Origin: Natronoarchaeum rubrum | GTDB lineage: Archaea > Halobacteriota > Halobacteria > Halobacteriales > Natronoarchaeaceae | DNA length: 64,000 nucleotides | Direction: 5' to 3' | Assembly (NCBI RefSeq): GCF_024494695.1 | Contig: NZ_JANHDP010000008.1 | Coordinates: forward strand, 124,001-188,000 | Part shown: positions 1 to 8,085 of the stretch, piece by piece | Position numbering within the stretch: the stretch's first letter is position 1 | Layout: the number at the start of each line of letters is the position of its first letter | The notes under the pieces: model-generated | The model's database searches: none | The model's input: only the letters and a program-made list of their open reading frames with translations | What the model was told of the DNA's origin: nothing | Made by a program: the position numbers and the translations under genes

Positions 1-442
1 CCGTATTGACCAGTAGCGTCGTCTTCAGCTGCTGGATGGTGAGGTTCGTTCGCTTCGTGTAGTGTGTTGATGCATGTGCCCGTTCAAACCCGGAGGCATC
101 GATACCCGCGATACCGTTGACCGGCAAATCTGTGAGTGAGACGTTCAGGAGAACCCGCCAGACAGCCATCTTCAAGCGGTCGAAGGCTTTACAGAGCGTC
201 GAGGGGGCCGGGATCGACTCCAGATCGAGAGCGTCACGAATGCGAGGCATTTCGATGAGTTCGTCAACGAAGCCACGGTACGTAGCGGTCTTCTTCACTT
301 TCAGACAGAGCAACACCACGTGTTGGCGGAGCGTGAATCGCTTCCGTGAATAGCGTGTCGAGAACCGAGTTACTGCACGACGAGCCAACACCATCGCACG
401 TTCGGTGAATTGGAGAAGCTGGGATTTCGGGAGGTCATCCAT
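1..442 (-). CDS. IS5-family transposase, N-terminal part (cut by window edge)
   Basis: The minus strand reads from an ATG at 442 without a stop to position 1, giving 147 residues. The protein has a basic, Arg-rich helical N-terminus and then the segment GIDASGFERAH, whose Asp (about residue 115) fits the first Asp of a DDE catalytic triad, followed by the HYTKRTNLTIQQLKTT stretch typical of haloarchaeal IS5-type transposases. The remaining catalytic residues lie outside the window. The element therefore ends within about 50 bases right of the gene. Its base composition is less GC-rich than the flanking chromosome, as expected for a mobile element. Whether the copy is intact cannot be seen here. 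Confidence 0.85.
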   Translation of the reverse strand, partial: MDDLPKSQLLQFTERAMVLARRAVTRFSTRYSRKRFTLRQHVVLLCLKVKKTATYRGFVDELIEMPRIRDALDLESIPAPSTLCKAFDRLKMAVWRVLLNVSLTDLPVNGIAGIDASGFERAHASTHYTKRTNLTIQQLKTTLLVNT

Positions 443-505
443 TATCCCTTACGCTACTCACTCGTTATGATTCTCAGTAAGGGTTTCAACAAGGCCGAAA
501 CAGAA
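443..505. mobile_element. Probable right end of the IS element
   Basis: Between the transposase start and the GC-rich flank there is a short AT-richer stretch ending near AGTAAGGGTTTCAACAAGG (about 477-495). By position this should contain the terminal inverted repeat and the transposase promoter. The left end is outside the window, so the repeat cannot be matched and the exact boundary is inferred. Confidence 0.4.
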
Positions 506-559
506 TAAGAGCGCTGAAACCGGCGGCCGGGACGGCGTCGACCGCAGGCCGACGACCCC

Positions 560-1726
560 TTACAGCTCGCCGAGCTTCCGGAGCAGCTGGCCGCGGTGTT
601 CCTCGTCGCTGATCATCCCCTTCCGTTCGAGGACGTTACGCTCCAGCTTGTCGAGCGCGACGTGGAACGCGTTGTCGGCGCCGTACCCTTCGCCCGAGCC
701 GGCCATCTGGCCCTTGTTGGTCCGCATCCGGATCTGGGCCTGGATCAGCGGCGTCCCGCGGAGTTTCTCCTTGTGCTTGTGGAACCGCACGTGGACGTGT
801 TGGACCTGCATCTTCCGGTACTTGTCCGCGACCTGCGTGATGGCGTCGCGCACGTCCTGCCGGCTGATCGTGTCCAGCAGCCGGATGTTGGTAATCTGGA
901 CGTCCATCGTCTCCTCTTCGGTGTACGACAGCGCCCGGAGCACGTCGGTCTTCGTGAGGACGCCCGTGACGGTCCTGTCGTCGCCCTCCGGCGTCACGAC
1001 GAGGCCGCCGTAGTCGTCGTCGAGCATCTGCCGGACGGCCTCCTGAACCGTCGCGTCGAGGGTCGTCGTTCCGACGGGGCTGGACATCGCGTCGTAGACG
1101 GGGACGTCCATGATCTTGCTCGCGTCCCCCGATCGGTCGCCGGTCGTCTGGCGCTGGCTCTTGCGGACGGCGATCTCGCTGATGTCGTGGGTCGTGACGA
1201 CACCAGAGAGGTAGCCGTTCTCGTTGACCACCGGTAGCCGGGAGACGCCGTGCTCTCGGAGCCGATTGATCGCTTTGCCGATGCCGTCGTCCTCGCTGAC
1301 CGTGATCACCGAGTCGGTGTAGATCTGCTCGACGGTCAGCGCGTCGAGGTTCTCGATCACCGAGTCGAGGATGGCGTCGGCCGTGATGATGCCCCACAGC
1401 GTTCCGTCCTCGAACACCGGAGCGACCTTCGTGCCGCCCTCCACGAGCTTGCGAGCGACGTCGCGGATGTTCTCGGTCCGCTGGATCTTGGGAGCCGGAT
1501 CGTTCCGGCTCGGCTTGATGTGGGACCCGACCTTCGCGTCGTCCTCGACGTGGGACTGGAGCAAGTCGCGCTCGCCGACCACGCCCGCGTACTCGCCGTC
1601 GCGGGTGACGATGATCCCTTTCGGGTTCTCCTCGTCGAACAGCGAACGCACCTTGCCCAGTCTCGTCTCGACATCAACTTCGGCGAACTGCTGTGACGCG
1701 ATGTCAGAAATGTCCATGGTGCTCAC
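560..1726 (-). CDS. Four-CBS-domain protein with C-terminal HPF-like domain
   Basis: 388 residues. Four CBS units can be followed at about 8-62, 72-125, 134-190 and 208-270, each ending in the usual G-hydrophobic-(I/V)T-x-x-D-(I/V)L pattern (for example GIITADAIL and GVLTKTDVLRAL). CBS pairs normally bind adenine nucleotides and act as energy sensors. Residues about 277-388 are different: a beta-alpha-beta-beta-beta-alpha layout with a basic segment (VHVRFHKHKEKLRG) and a closing helix (FHVALDKLERNVLER) like ribosome hibernation factor HPF/RaiA. I infer a nucleotide-gated ribosome-associated factor; the HPF assignment rests on pattern only. A TATA-like box centred about 26 nt upstream of the ATG suggests a leaderless mRNA. 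Confidence 0.85.
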   Translation of the reverse strand: MSTMDISDIASQQFAEVDVETRLGKVRSLFDEENPKGIIVTRDGEYAGVVGERDLLQSHVEDDAKVGSHIKPSRNDPAPKIQRTENIRDVARKLVEGGTKVAPVFEDGTLWGIITADAILDSVIENLDALTVEQIYTDSVITVSEDDGIGKAINRLREHGVSRLPVVNENGYLSGVVTTHDISEIAVRKSQRQTTGDRSGDASKIMDVPVYDAMSSPVGTTTLDATVQEAVRQMLDDDYGGLVVTPEGDDRTVTGVLTKTDVLRALSYTEEETMDVQITNIRLLDTISRQDVRDAITQVADKYRKMQVQHVHVRFHKHKEKLRGTPLIQAQIRMRTNKGQMAGSGEGYGADNAFHVALDKLERNVLERKGMISDEEHRGQLLRKLGEL

Positions 1727-1748
1727 AGTGGGTGTACTCCGCGGACAC

Positions 1749-1756
1749 TATTTAAG
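1749..1756 (-). promoter_or_regulatory. TATA box of the CBS/HPF gene
   Basis: On the minus strand the sequence is CTTAAATA, centred about 26 nt upstream of the ATG at 1726. That is the spacing expected for a leaderless haloarchaeal transcript. Confidence 0.6.
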
Positions 1757-1899
1757 CTACCGACCATTGTTAACACGTGAAAATAGGTATCAGAGTTGAG
1801 AATCGGGCGCGCGAAGCCATCGCTCGAAACGACATCTGCGAACCACAAAAGAGCCGGCCAGGTGTCTAACCCCGAACGAGTGCGATCAGTCAGCGCCGC

Positions 1900-2808
1900 T
1901 CAGACGCCGCGACCCTGCAGCTTTTCTTCTTCGGGAAGGTCGGCGTTGGCGTCGCCGCGCATCCCCGAGCCGATGTCCTTGCTGATCTCGGCGAGCGCGT
2001 CGGGATCGTCCCAGTTGTTGACGGCCTCGACGATCGCGGTGCCCATCGCCTCGGGGTCCTCGGCGCCGAAGATGCCCGAGCCGACGAAGATGCCGTCGCA
2101 GCCGTGGTGCATCATCAGCGCGGCGTCGGCCGGCGTCGCGATGCCGCCGGCCGCGAAGTTCACGACCGGCAGGCGACCCATCTCGGCGGTCTCGTGGACC
2201 AGTTCGGCGGGCGCCTCGTGCTCGCGGGCCCACTTCTCGCGCTCCTGGTGGGTCATCCCCTCGAGTTTGCGGATCGAGCCCTTGATGTTGCGCTGGTGGT
2301 GGACCGCCTGGTTGACGTCGCCGGTACCGGCCTCGCCTTTGGTGCGGATCATCGCCGCGCCCTCGTCGATCCGGCGGAGCGCCTCGCCGAGGTTGCGCGC
2401 GCCGCAGACGAACGGGGCGGTGAACTCGCGCTTGTCGATGTGGTAGCGGTCGTCGGCGGGCGTCAGGACCTCCGACTCGTCGATCATGTCGACGCCGGTC
2501 GCCTCGATGATCTGAGCCTCCTTGGTGTGGCCGATCCGGGACTTGCCCATCACCGGGATCGACACCTCGTCGATGATCGCCTCGACATCGGCCGGGTCGG
2601 CCATCCGCGCGACGCCGCCGCGCTTGCGGATGTCCGCCGGCACCGCTTCCAGGGACATCACCGCGACCGCGCCGACGTCCTCGGCGATCCGGGCCTGCTC
2701 GCGGTTCACGACGTCCATGATCACGCCGCCCTTCTGCATCCGGGCGAAGCCGCGCTTGACGAGGTCCGTGCCGCGCTTGAGATCTTCGAGATCCGTCTCT
2801 GCTGCCAT
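1900..2808 (-). CDS. pdxS: Pyridoxal 5'-phosphate synthase lyase subunit PdxS
   Basis: 302 residues, full length for the family. PdxS condenses ribulose or ribose 5-phosphate, glyceraldehyde 3-phosphate and ammonia into PLP, with ammonia from the glutaminase PdxT. The TIM barrel shows the family signatures: GVIMDVVN (conserved Asp about 32), VMGKSRIGH (Schiff-base Lys about 89), [13 protein letters not shown] (phosphate binding and second Lys) and the [26 protein letters not shown] end. No pdxT is adjacent, so the partner must lie elsewhere. An N-terminal extension in the same reading direction is out of frame and is not part of the gene. Identification is very secure. Confidence 0.97.
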   Translation of the reverse strand: MAAETDLEDLKRGTDLVKRGFARMQKGGVIMDVVNREQARIAEDVGAVAVMSLEAVPADIRKRGGVARMADPADVEAIIDEVSIPVMGKSRIGHTKEAQIIEATGVDMIDESEVLTPADDRYHIDKREFTAPFVCGARNLGEALRRIDEGAAMIRTKGEAGTGDVNQAVHHQRNIKGSIRKLEGMTHQEREKWAREHEAPAELVHETAEMGRLPVVNFAAGGIATPADAALMMHHGCDGIFVGSGIFGAEDPEAMGTAIVEAVNNWDDPDALAEISKDIGSGMRGDANADLPEEEKLQGRGV

Positions 2809-2912
2809 ACCGCGCGGTTAGGACCGGCCACACTTAACGGGTTCCTTTGCTTCACTCGTCCAAACCCCCGACAAAAGGAGGGTAGAGCGGACGAAGCCGT
2901 CGATCGACGGTG

Positions 2913-3056
2913 CTAGTGCCGAAGGATCGCCATCGCCATCGGGACGGAGACGAACATCGAGAGGAAGACGAACAGCCAACTCAGAAAGGCCAGCACCACG
3001 ACGTTGAGGCCCACGATCGTGAGGAGGGCGACGAACTTCTGGCCGAGGCTCATCAT
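2913..3056 (-). CDS. 47-residue hydrophobic membrane microprotein
   Basis: The minus strand has an ORF from ATG at 3056 (a second ATG follows directly) to TAG at 2913. The product is almost all hydrophobic: a first span from about KFVALLTIVGLNVVVLAFL and a second from about SWLFVFLSMFVSVPMAMAI, ending in RH. A TATA-like element (AAAATACTT on the minus strand, about 3084-3092) sits about 30 nt upstream, which supports transcription. It lies between pdxS and the DUF1405 gene. I recognise no family; two-span haloarchaeal microproteins of this kind are usually unannotated or hypothetical. Confidence 0.6.
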   Translation of the reverse strand: MMSLGQKFVALLTIVGLNVVVLAFLSWLFVFLSMFVSVPMAMAILRH

Positions 3057-3196
3057 GATACCTACCGGTTCGTGTCGACAGTGAAGTATTTTCCGCGACG
3101 CCGTCCTCGGACCGCAAGCGGCGTGCTGCCCGATGGCATCGGCCGCTCCGGCCGGAACCGCTACCGTTTTGGTCGCCTCGGAAGACTTCTGTGACG

Positions 3197-3892
3197 ATGC
3201 GAGAACTTCCCGAGCGCGACAGGTTGCCCGCCTACCTCGCGCCGGTCCCCGACGCCGTCGAGGATCTGGGACTCCGGAACGTGTGGCTCGTCGTCGCGAT
3301 CAACCTCGTCGGGACGGCCTTCGGCTTCTGGTTCTACGCGTTCGAGACGGGCCAGTTGCTCGACACGCCGATCGTCATGTGGCCGTGGGTGCCCGACAGC
3401 CCCGCCGCGACGCTGCTGGCCGCCGGGGCCTTTGCCTCGTGGGCACGCGGCAACTCGCGGGAGTGGCTCAACGCGCTGGCGTTCTTCGGCAACCTGATCC
3501 TCGGCTTCTGGACGCCGTTCGTTCTGCTGGTGTTCGCCGATCGGTATCTCGCCTACCAGTTTATCGGGATGTACCTGTTTCTCTTCTTCAGTCACCTGTC
3601 GATGGTCGTTCAGGCGTTCGTGATCTACCGGATCAGCGACTTCCCCCCGAAGGCGGTCGGCGTCGCCGTCGCGTGGTACGGGCTCGATCTGGTCGTCGAC
3701 TTCTTCATCCCCGTCGTCGGAGAGCCTCACCACACGGTCATCCCGAGACCGCGCTCGGCAGAGATGTGGCTCGGCGCGACGGCGTTAGACGTCGTCGCCG
3801 CGGGTGCGGTGCTGCTCACGCTGTTGGCGACGTATCTCTCGCTGTCGATCCGCTCGAAGAAGCTGGAACTTCGGCAGTCAGGGCGCGGCTGA
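3197..3892 (+). CDS. DUF1405 family integral membrane protein
   Basis: 231 residues from the ATG at 3197; an in-frame GTG two codons upstream (3191) is the alternative start. Six or so hydrophobic spans follow a polar N-terminus (NVWLVVAINLVGTAFGFWFYAF and later segments), with the conserved DUF1405 features of a WPWVPDSPAATL motif and an aromatic-rich middle (YQFIGMYLFLFFSHLSMVVQAF). The family is also found in Bacillus (YpjA) and has no established function. The gene converges on the minus-strand gene that follows, overlapping its 3' end by 15 bases. Confidence 0.85.
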   Translation: MRELPERDRLPAYLAPVPDAVEDLGLRNVWLVVAINLVGTAFGFWFYAFETGQLLDTPIVMWPWVPDSPAATLLAAGAFASWARGNSREWLNALAFFGNLILGFWTPFVLLVFADRYLAYQFIGMYLFLFFSHLSMVVQAFVIYRISDFPPKAVGVAVAWYGLDLVVDFFIPVVGEPHHTVIPRPRSAEMWLGATALDVVAAGAVLLTLLATYLSLSIRSKKLELRQSGRG

Positions 3893-4243
3893 CCCGGTCG
3901 GATCGCTGAGCGCGTAGCCGAACCCGACCAGAAACGCGCCACACAGCGCCATCACCGCGAGCAGCGGCGCCGATGGCGCCCCGCCGCGAACGACCGCCAG
4001 CGCCGAAAGCGCGAGGGCCGCACCGCACGCACCGAACGCGACTCCCGCGGCTTTCCGCTGGAGCGCGACGCCGACGAGCGGGAGGAACGCGAGGGCTGCG
4101 ACGAGCGCGCCCACCGGCCACCCGCCCGGGTCGACGACGACGTCGATCGCCAGCCACGCGAGGAGGGCGCCGACGGCCGGGCCGGCAGCCCCCCGGAGCG
4201 TGAGTACGTCAGTTCCGACGACGCCAGACTCGTCAGTCGCCAT
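3878..4243 (-). CDS. Small four-span membrane protein, hypothetical
   Basis: 121 residues from the ATG at 4243; the open frame runs nine codons further but MATDES is the natural start. Hydrophobic Ala/Leu/Val-rich spans cover most of the protein (for example GPAVGALLAWLAIDVVV and LLAVMALCGAFLVGFGYAL). No motif with a known function is visible. It overlaps the 3' end of the convergent DUF1405 gene by 15 bases. Confidence 0.65.
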   Translation of the reverse strand: MATDESGVVGTDVLTLRGAAGPAVGALLAWLAIDVVVDPGGWPVGALVAALAFLPLVGVALQRKAAGVAFGACGAALALSALAVVRGGAPSAPLLAVMALCGAFLVGFGYALSDPTGSAAP

Positions 4244-4329
4244 AGTCGCGACTTCGGCGTCTGCACGCAAAAAATTGCGGGTGAATTCGCGCGATTCGAT
4301 CTGCGGCGTCGACGAGGCTCGAGCCTCGC

Positions 4330-6996
4330 TTAGTTCTGGACGACGACGACCAGGTCGTCGGCCTCGATCATCTCGCCCTCGCCGGCGTAGGTGCGCTCCT
4401 CGCGCACCTCGAACAGGTCTGCACCGAGTTCCTCACCGGCGACATGGAGCGCGCCGTCGTCGAGTTCGTACTCGCCGCTTTCGAGGGCGGCGTCGATCTC
4501 GCCGACCTTCTCGCCGAACTTCGGCCCGACCTGCGAGTAATCGAGGCTGATCTCGGCGATTTCGGTCGTGACGTCGGCGGCCTCGTCGCGGGCGTCGAGG
4601 TCGTCGACGTGCATCACGCCGCGGACGACGTTCTCGAACCCGTCGATGCGGCCGTACACCTCGACGCGGTCGAGTTCGGCGTTCAGCGCGAGCTGGTGCT
4701 CGCTCTTGTAGCGCCGCAGCGCGCCGATCACTTCGAGCGCCGTCTCGCCAGATTCGAGGTCAGCGTCGTGGCCCGAGGGCGTCGGCCAGTCGCGCAGGTG
4801 GATGCTGTCGTCGGCGATCGAACCGCCGTCGGCGTACAGCGACTGCCAGATCTCCTCGGTGATGTGGGGCAGCAGCGGTGCGAACAGTTCGAGGAAGCGC
4901 CGGTGGGCGGTCTGCAGGGCGTAGGCCGTCGACTCGCTGTCCTCGGCGTCGAGGCGCTGTTTCGCGATTTCGAGGTAGTCGTCGCAGAACGTGTTCCAGA
5001 AGAACACGCGCAGCTCGTTACGCGCCTTCGAGATTTCGTGATTGTCGAGCTTCTCGGTGAGGCTCTCGATCACGGCGTCCTGACGGGCCAGCAGCCACTC
5101 GTCGATCGGGTCGAGCTCGTCGGGCTCCTCGATCTGGTCGGCGGGCGTGAGCTGGTCGACCAGCTTCGAGGCGTTCCAGAGCTTTCGCAGCAGCTTCTCG
5201 CCGGTGACGAGATCCTGGTCCTTGAACGGGAAGTCGTCGCCGACTGAGGCACTGGCGGCCCAGTAGCGGATCGCGTCGACGGGGTACTCTTCCATCACGT
5301 TCTCGGGATCGACGACGTTACCGCGGGACTTGGACATCTTCTCGCGGTTCTCGTCGAGGACGTGCCCGTTGATCAGCGTCGCGTCGAAGGGGACCTCGCC
5401 GGTGTGCTCGTAGCACTTGACGATGGTGTGGAACAGCCAGAACGAGATGATGTCGTGGCCCTGCGGGCGCAGGTCGAAGGGGTACAGTTCGGGGTGGTCC
5501 ATCGCGAACGCCTCGTCCTCGGCGTCCCAGTCCCAGCCGGCGTTGATCAGCGGCGTCAGCGAGGAGGTCGCCCACGTGTCGAACACGTCCTCCTCGGCCT
5601 CGAGCTCGTCGTGGCCACACTCCGGACAGGCGTCGACCGGCGGGTCGTCCGCGAGCGGGTCGACCGGCAGATCCTCTTTCTCGGCCATCACGGGCTCGTC
5701 GCAGGACTCGCAGTACCACACCGGGAACGGGATGCCCGAGTCGCGCTGGCGCGAGATCAGCCAGTCCCACTCCAGCCCCTCGATCCAGTGTTCGTACCGC
5801 GAGAACATCTTCTCGGGGTACCAGTCCATCTCGCGGCCGGCCTCCAGGTACTCCTCCTTGTGATCGAGGATCTCGACGTACCACTGCTTGGAGACGCGGT
5901 ACTCGACGGGCGTGTCGCAGCGCTCGTGGACCTGCACGGCGTGGGAGATCTCCCAGCGATCGCGGAGGTGCCCCTCGTCGTCGAGATCCTCGACGATGGC
6001 CTCGCGGGCCTCCTCGGTGGACATCCCCTCGTAGTCGCCCGCGAGCTCGGTCATCGTCGCGGACTCGTCGATCGCGACCCGCAGGGGCAGGTCGTGGGCC
6101 TGGTACCACTCGATGTCGTTCTGATCGCCGAACGTACAGCACATCACGACGCCGCTGCCTTTCTCCATGTCGACGCGCTCGTCCTCGATGATCGGCACCT
6201 CGTGGCCGAAGATCGGGATCCGGGCGCGCTCGCCGACCAGGTCCTGATTGTCCTCGTCGTCGGGATGGACGAACACCGAGACGCAGGCGGGAATCAGCTC
6301 GGGACGGGTCGTCGAGATGACGAACTCGTCGCGGTCGAGGTTGTCGCCGACGAGTTCGAACGCAATGTCGTTGAAGTGCGACCCGCGCTCGTCGTCCTCC
6401 ATCTCGACTTGCGAGATCGCGGTCTCGCAGTCGGGACACCAGATCGCGGGCGCCTTCTTGCGGTACTCGCGGCCCTTCTCGTAGAGGTCGAGGAAGGAGA
6501 GCTGCGAGACGCGCTGGACGCGCGGCTCGATCGTCTTGTACGTGTGGTTCCAGTCGATCGAGCAGCCCAGCGACTGCATCTGCTCGGTGAACGAGTCCTC
6601 GTACGTCTGGCAGACCTCGCGGCACTTCTGCTGGAACTCGCGGCGCTCGAACTCCTGGTGGCGGATGCCCAGATCGCGCTCGGTCAGCCGTTCCGAGGCG
6701 ATGCCGTTGTCGTCGTAGCCAAAGGGAAACAGGACGTCGCCGTCGTACATCCGCTGGAAGCGGGCGGCGAAGTCCTGCAGCGTGTGGCCGTACAGGTGGC
6801 CCATGTGGAGGCTGCCCGACACCGTCGGCGGCGGCGTGTCGATGGCGTAGGTCGTGTTGGGGTCCTGCTCGGGGTCGCCGTCGTAGGCGTAGGTCTCGGA
6901 TTCGACCCAGCGGTCCTGCCACTTAGGCTCGACCGCGTCGGCGTCGTAGCCGCCGTCGAGACCCTCGGCGTCGCGCTCGTCGCCTTCGGCGCTCAT
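4330..6996 (-). CDS. valS: Valyl-tRNA synthetase
   Basis: 888 residues, normal for archaeal ValRS. Class I features are plain: the HIGH-type motif in PPPTVSGSLHMGHLYGHT near residue 45, a CP1 editing domain with threonine-rich FVISTTRPELIPAC, Cys pairs IWCPDCET and YCESC...CPECGHDE that suggest bound zinc, and KMSKSRGNVV with the following DPENVMEEYPVDAIRYW. A helical anticodon-binding region and a short C-terminal beta-rich domain close the protein. The open frame extends about 100 codons upstream, but that segment is Arg-rich and unlike the family; the ATG giving MSAEGDERDAEG is the sensible start. Confidence 0.96.
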   Translation of the reverse strand: MSAEGDERDAEGLDGGYDADAVEPKWQDRWVESETYAYDGDPEQDPNTTYAIDTPPPTVSGSLHMGHLYGHTLQDFAARFQRMYDGDVLFPFGYDDNGIASERLTERDLGIRHQEFERREFQQKCREVCQTYEDSFTEQMQSLGCSIDWNHTYKTIEPRVQRVSQLSFLDLYEKGREYRKKAPAIWCPDCETAISQVEMEDDERGSHFNDIAFELVGDNLDRDEFVISTTRPELIPACVSVFVHPDDEDNQDLVGERARIPIFGHEVPIIEDERVDMEKGSGVVMCCTFGDQNDIEWYQAHDLPLRVAIDESATMTELAGDYEGMSTEEAREAIVEDLDDEGHLRDRWEISHAVQVHERCDTPVEYRVSKQWYVEILDHKEEYLEAGREMDWYPEKMFSRYEHWIEGLEWDWLISRQRDSGIPFPVWYCESCDEPVMAEKEDLPVDPLADDPPVDACPECGHDELEAEEDVFDTWATSSLTPLINAGWDWDAEDEAFAMDHPELYPFDLRPQGHDIISFWLFHTIVKCYEHTGEVPFDATLINGHVLDENREKMSKSRGNVVDPENVMEEYPVDAIRYWAASASVGDDFPFKDQDLVTGEKLLRKLWNASKLVDQLTPADQIEEPDELDPIDEWLLARQDAVIESLTEKLDNHEISKARNELRVFFWNTFCDDYLEIAKQRLDAEDSESTAYALQTAHRRFLELFAPLLPHITEEIWQSLYADGGSIADDSIHLRDWPTPSGHDADLESGETALEVIGALRRYKSEHQLALNAELDRVEVYGRIDGFENVVRGVMHVDDLDARDEAADVTTEIAEISLDYSQVGPKFGEKVGEIDAALESGEYELDDGALHVAGEELGADLFEVREERTYAGEGEMIEADDLVVVVQN

Positions 6997-7291
6997 GCTC
7001 TCACCGCCCGCGATGGGCGTCGTCGATGCCGCGAACTCGTCCGTCCGTCGTGTCGGTCGTACATACTGGTCGTTGGTCGCTGAAAGCCGGTCGGGTGCAA
7101 TACATCCGTCGAAACGGGGTAGGAGTGAGGGGGCTAGGACGCCCCTACGAACACGCCGCGGGGGCCGTCGCAGCCGCTCGGATCGGCAGCGGTGACGGGC
7201 ATACATACACGTTGCCGACGCGCCCGTCTTAGTGGTTTCGAGTAGGGATCGGGACGAACTGCGTACCGAGCAGCCGGTCTCGGCAGCGGCG
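6997..7291. other. Gene-free stretch upstream of valS
   Basis: Nearly 300 bases between valS and the next minus-strand gene. It should hold the valS promoter and leader. TATA-like stretches on the minus strand near 7060 (TATGTA) and 7200 (GTATGTATG) are candidates but neither has decisive spacing, so an mRNA leader of 60 to 200 nt is possible. I see no convincing small gene. Confidence 0.5.
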
Positions 7292-7930
7292 TCACTCCGC
7301 ATCCAGGCACAGCACGGCCAGCGCGTCGTTGCGGTACCGAACGTCGGCGTCGAGATACTCGGCGAGCCGCGTCACGTGCGCGCGGTCGCCCTCGTCTGCG
7401 AGACGGAGCGTGATGCGCTCGTAGTCGTCGAGCGCGCGCTCGCCCTCCATCACCAGCGAGAACAGCTCGCGGGGCGCGACGGGATCGCCGTCGTCTAACC
7501 GCTCGGCGATGCCGTCGAGTCGGGCCTCGACGGTCGTCTCGACGTCGAACTCGACGTCGACGGTGACGTTGGCGGACTGCTGGTCGATGCCGTAGGCGCG
7601 CTCGGCGCCGCTGACTGCCGGGACGAGCACGCGCTCGAAGTCGACGCCTTGCTCCTTGAGCCCGATGTAAGCGAACGAAAGCATCGCGGTGACGCCGTCG
7701 ACGAACGTCTCGTCGTCGTCCGTGGCGGACTCGAAGATCTGCCGGCGGTCCTTCCGATCGAGCGAGTGGACGAGCAGGTCGAAGTCGACGATCCCCTCCC
7801 GGATTCGATTTCGGATGCGCGCCTCCGCGTTGCGCTTGGACTGTTCGTGGCTCATCTCGGTTTCGCCGAGCAGATAGGCTCGATCGGCCGGCGTGAGCAC
7901 CCCTCGGTCGCGGTCGATGTCGGCGTTCAT
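7292..7930 (-). CDS. Conserved haloarchaeal protein, function unknown
   Basis: 212 residues. The N-terminus has a pattern shared by several haloarchaeal proteins of unknown function: a short acidic lead, RGVLTPADRAYLLGE, then SHEQSKRNAEARIRNRIREGI, which looks like a helical, possibly nucleic-acid-contacting segment. The rest is mixed alpha/beta and strongly acidic. A TATA-like box on the minus strand (TGTATAACC, about 7953-7961) lies 27 nt upstream, so the mRNA is probably leaderless. It is divergent from the RND exporter with a short shared promoter region. Confidence 0.75.
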   Translation of the reverse strand: MNADIDRDRGVLTPADRAYLLGETEMSHEQSKRNAEARIRNRIREGIVDFDLLVHSLDRKDRRQIFESATDDDETFVDGVTAMLSFAYIGLKEQGVDFERVLVPAVSGAERAYGIDQQSANVTVDVEFDVETTVEARLDGIAERLDDGDPVAPRELFSLVMEGERALDDYERITLRLADEGDRAHVTRLAEYLDADVRYRNDALAVLCLDAE

Positions 7931-7971
7931 AATCTAATTCCGGTTATACACAGTCCGTTTTGATCCGAACG

Positions 7972-7978
7972 TATATCA
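7972..7978 (+). promoter_or_regulatory. TATA box for the exporter transcript
   Basis: GTATATC is centred 27 nt before the ATG at 8002, which opens a 27-codon mini-ORF, and over 100 nt before the exporter ATG. The spacing predicts a transcript that begins at the mini-ORF start codon. Confidence 0.55.
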
Positions 7979-8001
7979 GCGCTGGGGTGTCAGAGCGAGG
8001 T

Positions 8002-8085
8002 ATGTACGATCCCGAACGGCGGCGTCTCGGAGAGCCGTCGGCGCTCACACGCACCCGATCTTGCGGGGGTGATCCGAGCCGATGA
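8002..8085 (+). CDS. Possible 27-residue leader peptide, overlapping the exporter start
   Basis: The ORF begins MYDPERRRLGEP and ends in a TGA that overlaps the ATG of the exporter (ATGA at 8082-8085). Its ATG falls where a leaderless transcript should begin. The peptide is Arg-rich, unlike the acidic proteins around it. If translated, the ribosome would terminate on the exporter start codon, coupling the two. It is short enough to arise by chance, so coding status is uncertain. Confidence 0.4.
   Translation: MYDPERRRLGEPSALTRTRSCGGDPSR

Noticed and set aside
5362..7083. 573-codon open frame antisense to valS
   Set aside because: Composition is that of reverse-complemented haloarchaeal codons; valS on the other strand is certain.
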